Below, piece by piece: positions 1 to 8,400 of a DNA stretch of 33,954 nt (its first letter is position 1; each line of letters opens with the position of its first letter). Origin of the DNA: Streptomyces albiflavescens. Lineage in GTDB: Bacteria; Actinomycetota; Actinomycetes; Streptomycetales; Streptomycetaceae. A program made the position numbers and the translations under genes. The notes under the pieces are model-generated. The model made no database searches. It had not been told where the DNA came from and saw only the letters and a list, made by a program, of their open reading frames with translations. The stretch spans positions 241,975 to 275,928 of the forward strand of contig NZ_BMMM01000009.1 in the NCBI RefSeq assembly GCF_014645835.1, in the 5' to 3' direction.

Positions 1-26
1 GAACGGACGGCTGCGCGCGACGCCTT

Positions 27-638
27 TCAGCAGATCCGCACCGGGAGGGATCGATAGGCGCAGTAAGGGAAGCGGAATCCGCCCCCGCTCGGCTGCCAGT
101 CCTCCTCGCCCGCCGGTTCCAGTGCGGTGAACCGGTCCAGCAGCCGGTCGAAGACCGCTGTCGCCTCCACCCGGGCCAGCATCGCGCCGAGACAGTGGTG
201 CACACCGCCGCCGAAGCTGAGGTGGGCATTGGGACGCCGGCCCACGTCGAGACCGCCCGGGTCGGCGAACTGTCGCTCGTCGTGGTTGGCCGAGGCCAGC
301 AGCAGGACCACGACCCGCCCCCTGCGCAGGGTGCGGCCGCCGACCTCGACGGGTTCCAGGGTGAGCCGGGTCGTGGTGTGGATCGGGGCGTCCCAGCGCA
401 GGAACTCCTCCAGCGCGGTGGGCAGCAGCGTGCGGAAGTACGCGCGCAGCCAGACGACCGCTTCGTGCGCCGCGGCACGCTCCTGTTCGGGTATGAAGAC
501 GGCGAAGGCCTTGGAGACGTCGATCGACCGCTCCATGACATCGGCGCGGTCCTGCGGAGGGATCCCCAGCAGGGTGCTCATCACCAGCACGGGCAGTGGT
601 CGCGCGAGGTCGGTCACCGCACCGAACAGGCCCGGCAC
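27..638 (-). pseudogene. Cytochrome P450 remnant lacking N-terminus and I-helix
   Basis: Two P450 signatures are visible: the K-helix ExxR (EFLR in ALEEFLRWDAP) and the haem loop FGGGVHHCLG with its Cys ligand. An intact bacterial P450 is about 400 residues; this frame gives 203. It opens at the segment DLARPLPVLVMSTLLGIP, which normally lies about 100 residues in, and an in-frame TGA (642-644) closes it just upstream. The text also runs straight from YFRTLLP into the K-helix, so the roughly 70 residues that hold the I-helix and its oxygen-activating AGxET motif are missing without a frameshift. It lies 30 bp downstream of the kinase gene on the same strand. Loss of the N-terminus and the I-helix makes monooxygenase activity very unlikely. 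I infer a relic of a secondary-metabolism or detoxification P450; the substrate cannot be read. Confidence 0.85.
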
Positions 639-668
639 AGCTCAGCAAGGGGACGGCACCGCAGCTTC

Positions 669-2660
669 CTAGGCCGCGTTGCGCCACACCTTGACGTCCA
701 AGGTGGCGTACGTCGTCCCGGACGAGCCCCGATACGTCACGAGCCCCACGTGCCCCGTCCCGCTGATGACGCACATCTGCTGACCGACGGTGAGGTCCTT
801 GACCCAGATGTAGCTCTTGTAGCCGGTCGCCGCCTTGCACACGTCCAGGCTCGCCTGCCGCCCCACCGGCAGCAGGGCGAGTGAGCTGCCGGACGTGGTG
901 CCGGGGGCGAGGACCGCGCCCGAGGAGTAGACGGCGTACGTCAGATCCTCGTCGGAGCTCCCCGTGTCCGCCTTGGACCGCACCGGGGTGTCCCCCAGAT
1001 ACAGGTCGTGGCTAGCCGTCATCCGGATCCCCGCGTACGTCACCGGGACCGGGGCCTTCGGGGCAGCGGGCTCGCTGGACGCGGCGCTCGCGGGAGCCGA
1101 GGTCGCGGCCCGCGTGGGCGTCGGGGGCCCCGAAGGGCTGGGAAGCAGCGTGGACTTGACGGGCTTCGGCTTCTTCGAGGTCGTGGTGGACGGGGAGCCG
1201 GACGGCGAAGGCGACGTCGTGGCGGCCTCGGCCGACCGTGACGCGGCCACCTCCCGTGCCCGGTCGTCGCTCCGGTCGCCGTTCCCCGGGACGAGCAGCA
1301 GAGCTGCGGTCGCGCCACAGGCGACGAGCACGACGGCGGCCGCCGCCACCATCCAGACCCGGCCCCTGCGCCCCTTGCCGCCCGTGGTCACCGAGGAGGT
1401 CCGCGCGGCGGCCGGCTCCTGCGGCTGCGGCCCGGCGGGCGGAGCGTAGGCCTCCGGCGCGGCCGGATGCCCCATCACGAACGGTCCGGGCAGCGCGGCA
1501 TGGGACGGCGAGGTGGGGGAGTAGGCCATCGGAGGTCCGAAACCGCCGGGCGTCGGCCCGGAACCGGCATGCGCGGGCCCGGAACCGGCGTGCGCGGGCC
1601 CGAAGCCGCCGGGAGCGGGTCCGAAGCCGCCGGGCGTCGGCCCGGAACCGCCGGGACCGTGAGCGCCCTGGGGCGCTCCCGCCCGGGCCTGATCGGCCTC
1701 GTCGGTCCGAGCCGCGATCCCCGCCGCCAGTTCTCCCGGCAGCCACGCCCCGGACGTGAACAGCGCGTCGTCACCACGGTGCGCCTGCATCGTCGACACG
1801 GAGCGAATGACCTCCTCGACGGAAGGCCGCTCGGCGGCGGGCTTGCGCAGACACCACGCCACCAACTCGCGTATCTCGCCCGGCACATGGCTCAGGTCCG
1901 GCTGCTCGTGCACCACCCGGTAGAGCACCGCATGCGGGTCCCCGTCCCCGAAGGCGGCCCCGCCCGTTGCCGCGAACACGGCCGTCTGCCCGAGCGCGAA
2001 CACGTCGGCCGAGGGCGCGGCCTCCGCGCCGAGCACCTGCTCCGGCGCCATATAGGCGACGGTGCCAAGAGCCGTACCGCTCTGCGTCACCGACGTGGCA
2101 TCCGCGGCACGCGCGACACCGAAGTCGATGACGCGCGGCCCGTCGGCGGCGAGCAGCACGTTCGACGGCTTGAGGTCCCGATGCACGATGGCCTCGCGAT
2201 GCACCGCCTGCAGTGCCTCGGCGACACCGGCGATCAGCCGCAGCACGGTGTCGACGGGCAGCGGCCCGTGGTCGTGCACCGCGTCGGCGAGGGACGGCCC
2301 CGGCACATAAGCGGTCGCACACCACGGGATGGATCCCTCGGTGTCGCTGTCCACGACCGGAGCCGTATACAGCCCGTGCACCCGGCTCGCCGCCGCGACC
2401 TCGGCCCGGAACCGCTTCCGGAACTCGGCGTTCTCGGCCAGCTCCGGCCGGATCACCTTGACCGCGACGGCCCGTCCGCCCGGCGTGTGCGAGAGATAGA
2501 CCCGTCCCATACCGCCGGCCCCGAGCCGCGCCACCAGCCGGTAGCCGCCCACGACCTGCGGATCGCCGTCCTCCAGCGGCTGGAAACTCCCCGCGCCCGG
2601 CCCACCGTTGCTCAACACGCGCCACTCCACCCCGAGATCTGCTCTGTGGCCCCATTGCAT
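669..2660 (-). CDS. Transmembrane serine/threonine protein kinase (PknB-like)
   Basis: A membrane-anchored Hanks-type kinase of 663 aa. Kinase-domain motifs appear in order: glycine loop GAGGMGRVY (residues 47-55), VAVKV with the ATP-binding Lys68, HRDLKPSN with catalytic Asp162, DFG at 179-181, and APE at 205-207. A Gly/Pro-rich linker with repeated GGFGPAP/HAGSGP units leads to one transmembrane helix near residues 437-458. A Ser/Thr/Pro-rich stretch follows, then an extracellular domain of about 120 residues with two cysteines. That domain is not made of PASTA repeats and I do not recognise it, so the stimulus is unknown. ATG at 2660 is chosen because AAGGGA lies six bases upstream; the frame stays open further 5' but without kinase-like sequence. 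The cytoplasmic domain should phosphorylate proteins on Ser/Thr, with targets unknown. Confidence 0.93.
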   Translation of the reverse strand: MQWGHRADLGVEWRVLSNGGPGAGSFQPLEDGDPQVVGGYRLVARLGAGGMGRVYLSHTPGGRAVAVKVIRPELAENAEFRKRFRAEVAAASRVHGLYTAPVVDSDTEGSIPWCATAYVPGPSLADAVHDHGPLPVDTVLRLIAGVAEALQAVHREAIVHRDLKPSNVLLAADGPRVIDFGVARAADATSVTQSGTALGTVAYMAPEQVLGAEAAPSADVFALGQTAVFAATGGAAFGDGDPHAVLYRVVHEQPDLSHVPGEIRELVAWCLRKPAAERPSVEEVIRSVSTMQAHRGDDALFTSGAWLPGELAAGIAARTDEADQARAGAPQGAHGPGGSGPTPGGFGPAPGGFGPAHAGSGPAHAGSGPTPGGFGPPMAYSPTSPSHAALPGPFVMGHPAAPEAYAPPAGPQPQEPAAARTSSVTTGGKGRRGRVWMVAAAAVVLVACGATAALLLVPGNGDRSDDRAREVAASRSAEAATTSPSPSGSPSTTTSKKPKPVKSTLLPSPSGPPTPTRAATSAPASAASSEPAAPKAPVPVTYAGIRMTASHDLYLGDTPVRSKADTGSSDEDLTYAVYSSGAVLAPGTTSGSSLALLPVGRQASLDVCKAATGYKSYIWVKDLTVGQQMCVISGTGHVGLVTYRGSSGTTYATLDVKVWRNAA

Positions 2661-3018
2661 CACGGGTCCCTTGCGCGGCTGCCGAGGTGTCCGCCGAGCA
2701 GGTGCATCACGGTGCGCTCGCGACGGTCGAAGACCTCTACGGGGTGGTCGTTCCGTCGGTGTCCTCGCTGAGCCGGCACCGGCCGGGAATGATGAATTCC
2801 GAACCCCGGATTCCGACAGCGCTACCGCGGTCGACGCCGCGACACTGGTCGGCAGTGCAGTTCCGGATTCCAAGGGCGCGGCTTCGTACGCCCTGCCGGC
2901 GCCAGAAAATGACCAAGACCCCGCTGCTCTCCGTGAAGCGCACAGGGGACTTGAGAGAAGACGTACGGATATGGCGACGGCCCCGCACACACGCCGGACG
3001 TGTGCGGGGCCGTCGGGG
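2661..3018. other. Intergenic region upstream of the kinase gene
   Basis: About 360 bp with no convincing gene. It holds the terminator of the upstream amidase gene (2979-3011) and must hold the kinase promoter, but I see no clear -35/-10 pair. A GGAATCCGG element occurs twice on the minus strand (about 2810 and 2870) with no assigned role. Confidence 0.5.
2979..3011 (-). terminator. Hairpin terminator after the PGRP/amidase gene
   Basis: A perfect 12-bp inverted repeat (GGCCCCGCACAC at 2979-2990, GTGTGCGGGGCC at 3000-3011) with a 9-nt loop. It starts 8 bp past the amidase stop codon. There is no U-tract, as is usual in Streptomyces. Confidence 0.85.
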
Positions 3019-4539
3019 TCACTTGGCCGCGTACGGGGAGGCAGCCGCCCGGGTGCGGATGTCCGGTAGGCGGTCGTAAAGGACCTGGCCGGGGCAGAGC
3101 GTGGCGTAGCCGTCGCGGTGGCCGGAGATGGTGTGCAGGGTGGCCTTCTCGCCGGACTTGTACACGCCGGTGTCACCGGCCGCGGTGAGCGTCACCTGGG
3201 CCTGCGGGTCGACGCCGTCCAGGCTCAGTTTCCACGCGGCGACGTCGGCGATGGCCGACAGTGCCTCCGGTGTGGGGGTGCCGCCGTTCTCGTAGTCGCC
3301 GAGCAGGGAGATTCCGGAGGAGACGCCGTTGAAGCCGTAGGTGTGGGCGCCGCGCACCCGCTTGTCGACGCCGCCCGCCCGGCCCTCGAAGACCGTGCCG
3401 CACTTGTCGACGAAGAAGTTGTAGCCGACGTCGTTCCAGCCGTTCGTCTGCACGTGGTACACGAAGATCGCGCGGATGATGGCGGGCGAGTCGGCGCACG
3501 TGTAGTCGTTCGTGCCCGCAGTGTGGTGGACGAAGACGGCCTCCACCTTGGTGAGGTACTCGGCGGGGTCCTTCACCAGCGACTCGTCGGCGCCCCAGGC
3601 GGCGCGGCTGACGATCGCCGGCGCGGTGGGTCCGGCTGGGGTGGTGGACTCGGCGGGTGCGCTCGGCTCGGCGGGCGGCGTGGACTGCTCCGGCGTCGCC
3701 GTGTCGGTCGGTGTGGGCGAAACGGCGGGCGTGGTGGGGTCGACGGGCGTCGGCGACTCGGCCGGCGTCGTGGTCTCGGCGGGTGCGCTCGGCTCGGCGG
3801 ACGCGGTGTCCGTCGGCGAGGCGGCGGGCTCGGTCGTACCGGCCGTGGACTCGGCGGGTGTGCTCGGCGTCGTCGTGTCGTCGACGGCGCTCGGGACCGT
3901 CTCCGGGGAGCTGGTGGAGGGCACCGGTGTGGGGGCCTCCTCGGACCCGGCGGGGGTCGGCGTCGCCGTGGTCTTGCCGGGCTTCGCGGCGCCGGTGCCC
4001 TTGCCCTTGGACTTGGGCGTGGTACCGGGGTCGACCAGGTCCAGGCGCAGCCCCTCGGGCACGGCCGTCTGCTCGCCGTCGGCCAGGACGCGCGCCTCGA
4101 CCGCGTCGGAGGGCCCCGCCCACAACGGCTCCGAGGCGCCGCGCGTGTCGACGGCGCTCGTCTCGTCCGTCTCCGGCGCCACCGTGTCGAAGTCCAGGTC
4201 GCGCCAATCGGTCCACTCGCCCGTCTCGGCGCTGCGGGTGCGGATCTGGGCGGTGCCGTCGAAGCGCCTGGTGTGGTCCGCCCAGGAGACGCCGATCAGC
4301 GAGAAGGCCTTGGTCTCGGTACGCGGAAGCGCGCGCTTGGTCCTGCCGGTCCCGCCGAACGCCATCGTCTGTGCGCTCGCCGGGCGGGCCGTGTCCTCGG
4401 TGCCCGTGCCCTTGTCGGGAACGCCGGCGACCGCGACCGTCGCCAGCCCGGCGCCGCCGAGCACGGTGGCACCGACGGCCAGCCACGTGGTGCGTGAACG
4501 GCCGAGCGTGCGGCGCGCGCGGGGTCTTCTGGGGCTCAT
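3019..4539 (-). CDS. Secreted peptidoglycan recognition protein / N-acetylmuramoyl-L-alanine amidase
   Basis: 506 aa. Residues 1-40 form an Arg-rich n-region plus hydrophobic core, consistent with Sec or Tat export. A globular region (about 50-165) is followed by a long Pro/Thr/Ala/Ser linker (about 170-305) that probably spans the cell wall. The C-terminal PGRP/Amidase_2 domain starts at IVSRAAWGADES. It keeps the zinc-site features of the family: HHTAG (His338-339), the Tyr of DVGYNFFVD, and SGHRDGYATLCPG with a His and the Cys ligand. The Cys indicates real amidase activity rather than recognition alone; it would cleave the MurNAc-L-Ala bond in the wall. The start ATG has a strong AAGGAGG upstream. 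The gene follows the MmpS-like gene by 55 bp on the same strand, so they probably form an operon. Confidence 0.92.
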   Translation of the reverse strand: MSPRRPRARRTLGRSRTTWLAVGATVLGGAGLATVAVAGVPDKGTGTEDTARPASAQTMAFGGTGRTKRALPRTETKAFSLIGVSWADHTRRFDGTAQIRTRSAETGEWTDWRDLDFDTVAPETDETSAVDTRGASEPLWAGPSDAVEARVLADGEQTAVPEGLRLDLVDPGTTPKSKGKGTGAAKPGKTTATPTPAGSEEAPTPVPSTSSPETVPSAVDDTTTPSTPAESTAGTTEPAASPTDTASAEPSAPAETTTPAESPTPVDPTTPAVSPTPTDTATPEQSTPPAEPSAPAESTTPAGPTAPAIVSRAAWGADESLVKDPAEYLTKVEAVFVHHTAGTNDYTCADSPAIIRAIFVYHVQTNGWNDVGYNFFVDKCGTVFEGRAGGVDKRVRGAHTYGFNGVSSGISLLGDYENGGTPTPEALSAIADVAAWKLSLDGVDPQAQVTLTAAGDTGVYKSGEKATLHTISGHRDGYATLCPGQVLYDRLPDIRTRAAASPYAAK

Positions 4540-4594
4540 GGCCCTCCTTCGTCTTTCGCTGTTGCTTGCTGTGGGGCGCGAGGGGGGTGCGCGG

Positions 4595-5188
4595 TCAGCC
4601 CGCGGCGGCGTCGGCCGGGTTCGGGCTCGAACTCGGGCTGGGCAGCGTCCCGGTGCACGTGGCGCGCCCGAAACCGCCGCTCGCGGTGGCGCCCTGCAGG
4701 TGCCGGCCCTGCACGGCGACGGCGCAGCGGGCCTGGCCGCCCTTCTCGCCGAGCACGATGCTCACGACGGGGCTGCGGCCGAGCGGGACGGGCACGGTCT
4801 TGCGCCAGGGCAGGGCGGCCGCCTTCACGACGGTGGCCTTCCCGGACTCGCTGCGCGCCTGGTAGGTGATGTCGGCGGTGCCGGTGCCGGTCACCTCGTA
4901 GGTGACCGAGGCGGTGGGCACCTCGCGCTTCTTCTTCTCCTCGCCGCCCGGGGAGAGCACCCCGTACAGCACGAGTCCGCCGCACGCGGCGAGCGCCACG
5001 GCAGCCGTGATCACCCCCGCGCGGTCCGGACGGCCGGCCTTGGCGCCGGATTCCCCGCCCTGCGGCCGTTCCCCGCCCTGCGGCCGTTCTTCGACCTGTG
5101 CCCGTTCTTCGGCCTGTGCCCGCTCTTCGGCCTGTGCCCGCTCTTCGGCGTCGGGTAGTTCGTCGGATTTCGAGCTGTTGTCGCCCAT
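4595..5188 (-). CDS. MmpS-like membrane protein with acidic repeat N-terminus
   Basis: 197 aa. The cytoplasmic N-terminus is a low-complexity charged repeat (AEERAQ units, then ERPQGG units, about residues 14-45). One transmembrane helix follows at about 58-78. The outer domain (about 90-185) begins VTYEVTGTGTADITYQ, the pattern of the actinobacterial MmpS-like family, and ends in a Ser/Pro/Ala-rich tail. Two cysteines (in QARCAV and RATCTG) could form a disulfide outside the cell. In mycobacteria MmpS proteins work with MmpL exporters, but none is present here, so the role is unknown. It is the first gene of a probable operon with the amidase. GGGGGA upstream of ATG 5188 supports the start. 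Confidence 0.8.
   Translation of the reverse strand: MGDNSSKSDELPDAEERAQAEERAQAEERAQVEERPQGGERPQGGESGAKAGRPDRAGVITAAVALAACGGLVLYGVLSPGGEEKKKREVPTASVTYEVTGTGTADITYQARSESGKATVVKAAALPWRKTVPVPLGRSPVVSIVLGEKGGQARCAVAVQGRHLQGATASGGFGRATCTGTLPSPSSSPNPADAAAG
5053..5148 (-). repeat. 18-bp tandem repeats inside the MmpS-like gene
   Basis: Two perfect 18-bp copies (5053-5070, 5071-5088) encode the ERPQGG units, and three near-perfect copies of CCTGTGCCCGYTCTTCGG (5095-5112, 5113-5130, 5131-5148) encode the AEERAQ units. The period is a multiple of three, so copy-number change would lengthen or shorten the cytoplasmic tail without a frameshift. Confidence 0.85.
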
Positions 5189-5344
5189 GCATTTCCCCCC
5201 TCGACAAGTGAATTACCAATGCACTCAGCTCGCGCGGACTGAGGTCAGGCGGGGTTATACCCCACGACGTCGGTCCTTTTCCAGCGAGCGGAAATATCGG
5301 ACATCGGCCCGTGCCTGTATGGCCGTTTTGCAGGGGCTGTCGCA

Positions 5345-5373
5345 TCAAGTGGACGGAATGTCGTACCACTTGA
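5345..5373 (+). promoter_or_regulatory. Inverted repeat overlapping the -35 of the Rhs promoter
   Basis: TCAAGTGG (5345-5352) and CCACTTGA (5366-5373) are perfect 8-bp arms separated by 13 bp. The right arm overlaps the TTGACT -35 hexamer (5370-5375). Position and symmetry suit a repressor operator; the binding protein is unknown. Confidence 0.5.
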
Positions 5374-5399
5374 CTTTGTATCAGTTGGATCACTAGAAC
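5370..5399 (+). promoter_or_regulatory. Predicted vegetative promoter of the Rhs toxin gene
   Basis: TTGACT (5370-5375), 18-bp spacer, TAGAAC (5394-5399). This is close to the Streptomyces HrdB consensus TTGACA / TAGRRT and would start transcription near 5406, giving a leader of about 90 nt. Confidence 0.55.
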
Positions 5400-5494
5400 C
5401 TCCGGCCGCCACTGCGTATGCCCTCGGCCGGCCCCCTTCGGGACCGCTCGGGAAATGCGGTGGATTTCCACGACCGTTGATGGAAAGGTTTGGC

Positions 5495-8400
5495 GTGAGT
5501 CCCAGATTGGGCAGGGTGTTGGCGTGCCTTGTGGCAGCAGCAGTGACGGGTTCACTGATGCCGCAGGCCGCTTATGCCGCGTCCGGTTCTGATGGTGACG
5601 GCGAGGGTATCGTCGACAGCATCAAGGGCTGGTTCGCGGACGACAGCAAGGAATCGGACAAGCCGTCATCACATGACGAGGCGGGGGTGGCCGAGCGGCA
5701 GAAACTGCCGAAGGGCAAGGTGGCGCCGAAGGCGCGGCGGGTCGCGGAGCTGACCGGCCGGCGTACGGCGAACGCCCGCTTCTGGAAGCTGTCGGACGGG
5801 CGGGTGCAGGCCGAGGTGTCGGCCGTGCCGACCGCCTACCGGGCGGGGAAGTCGTGGCGGGACATCGAGACGCGGGTCGAGAAGTCCGGCCGGGACGGTT
5901 TCGAGTTCTCGAACACCACGAACGCGACGAGCAGTTGGTTCGGCAGTGACGCCGATCGGCTGATGCGGGTGGAGTCCGCCGACGGTCACGCGGTGACCCT
6001 CGGGCTGGAGGGCGCCGGAGCGTCACTGAAGCCCGTTGCGAAGGGTGACACCGTCACCTACCGCGACGCGGTGTCGGGTGCGGACCTGTCGTACGAGGTC
6101 GGTGCGGGCCGGGTGAAGGAGAACGTCACCCTGGCCGAACGCCCGGCCGGTCCGGTGAAGTTCACGTTCACGCTGGACACCGACGGGCTGACCCCGAAGG
6201 CCGCGAAGGACGGTTCCATCGCCTTCTACGGCGAGGGCACCCACCCCGTCCTGGTCATCCCGGCGCCGTTCATGGCGGACGCGAAGAAGGACGCGGGGTC
6301 GCCGTACGGTAGTGCGTACTCCACCGCCGTACGGCAGAAGCTGACCCGGGACGGCAAGGGCTGGAAGCTGACCGTCACCCCGGACGCGAAGTGGCTGGCT
6401 TCGCCGAAGCGGCAGTATCCGGTCACGATCGATCCGACGATCCAGATCGCCCCGACGCCGGCGACGGCGCAGGACGTGATGATCTCCTCGGACGGCCCGG
6501 GGTCGAACTACGACACCAACTGGCGTCTGTCGGTGGGCAACACCACCACCGGCAGCTCCCGTGCCCTGCTGAAGTTCCCCCTGACCGGGGTGCCGGCGGG
6601 CACGAAGCTGGACTCGGCCGACCTGAAGCTCTACTACGACCAGACGCACACCGCTGGTGACACCGAGGTGCATCTGGAAGCGCACCGGGCGACCCAGGAC
6701 TGGCGTGAGGACACGGCGACCTGGAACAGCGCCAACGGGATCACCGGTGAGCTGTCCGGTACCTCGGTCCTGGTGGACGACGGCGACGCGGGCACCACCG
6801 CCGCCAGCGGTTCCTGGCCGGCCTCCGGCAACACGGCGTACACGCAGTACGCGGTGAACCAGGACTACCTGTACAACAGGGACTCGGTGGCCGGGAACAC
6901 CTACACCTGGCAGCCAAACCTTCCGGAGGACGGCGATTACCAGGTCCAGGCGCACTATGTGCCCGCCTCGGACCGGGCGACGAACGCGCCCTACACCGTC
7001 ACCTACAACGGCGGCAGCCAGACCTACAGCGTCAACCAGCAGGCCGGTTCGGCCGGGGTGTGGAAGACGCTGGGCACGCACCCGTTCAAGGCGGGTACGG
7101 CCGGCAAGACCGTCCTCGGTGACGGTCCCGCCTCGACGACCACCTCGGTCATCGCGGACGCCGTGCGGTTCACCAAGGGCGGTGTGGTCACCAAGCAGCC
7201 CTCCGAGGTGAACGTCTGGCACTCGTTCCCGGTGACCAAGACGGTCCAGTCCTGGATAGACGGGACGAACACGAACTACGGCTTCGTCGTCAAGGCCGGG
7301 GACGAGTCCGCGAACGGCCCCAAGGGCGGGCCCCGTTACGAGGGCAGCGAGTACGCCTACGAGGGCGAGGCCGCCAACTATCCGCGTCTGGTGCTGACCT
7401 ACGAGCGTCCGGGTGTGGAGCTGGACGCGCCGACGACGATCCACGACACCGGTGCCGAGCTGAAGTGGTCGGTGTACAACGACCCTTCGACGGCGACCGG
7501 TGACGACATCGTCGAGTACCAGGTCCACCGTTCGATCTACCAGACGTTCACGCCGTCCTCGGCCACGCTGGTCTCGCCGGTGTCGTCGGCCGCCACGTCG
7601 TACACGGACACCTCGGCGACGCCGACCGCGGCCGACAGCGCGGACCCGTTCGGGCGCGCGTACTACTACATGGTCGCGGTCAAGACCAAGGACGGGCAGG
7701 TGATCGGCGCGCCGACGCAGTTGGTCCGGCTGCCCAAGGCCGGCCGCACCACGAAGATCGTCGAGGCCGGGCAGGACACCACGCTGTCCCAGACCGAGTC
7801 GACGACCCCGCACGACACCCTGACCGACGGCGTGGCGCAGAAGTGGCTGGCGGTGGGCAACAACTCCCCCACCTACGGCACCACGCGCGGCCTGCTGAAG
7901 TTCCCCGCGCTGTCGGACATCCCCACCAGCGCCCGCGTGCTGGACGCCACCATGCGGCTGTGGGGTACGCAGACCACGACGGAGAACACCGGCGCCGTCT
8001 ACGAGATGCGGCCGCTGACCCGCGACTTCGACGAGGCGTCGGCGACCTGGGTGAAGGCGAACGCCACCACCAACTGGACCACGGCCGGCGGTGACTTCGG
8101 TGCCACCGTCGCCGACACGGTCCCCGCGCTCAGCAACGACCCGGCCCGCCACGACTGGAGCGCCACCTCCCTGGTGCAGAGCTGGGTCAGCACCCCCGGC
8201 TCCAACCAGGGTGTGCTGCTGAAGATGGCGGACGAGTCGGTGAAGCAGGAGCGCACGGTGTTCCTGTCCTCCGAGGCGCCCGAGAAGAAGCTGCGCCCGC
8301 GGCTGGTCGTGAGCTACGTCGACTCCACCACCGAGTCGACGTACTACGCGCCCAAGACCCCGGCGCGGATGACCCCGAACTCCACCTACACGGTCGAGTT

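Larger units (their letters stand above)
5189..5494. other. Divergent promoter region between MmpS-like gene and Rhs gene
   Basis: About 300 bp with no gene. On the minus side there is a symmetrical GGGGT-TAT-ACCCC (5251-5263) containing a TATAAC -10-like hexamer for the MmpS-like gene but no good -35. On the plus side lie the Rhs promoter and inverted repeat, listed separately. Confidence 0.5.
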
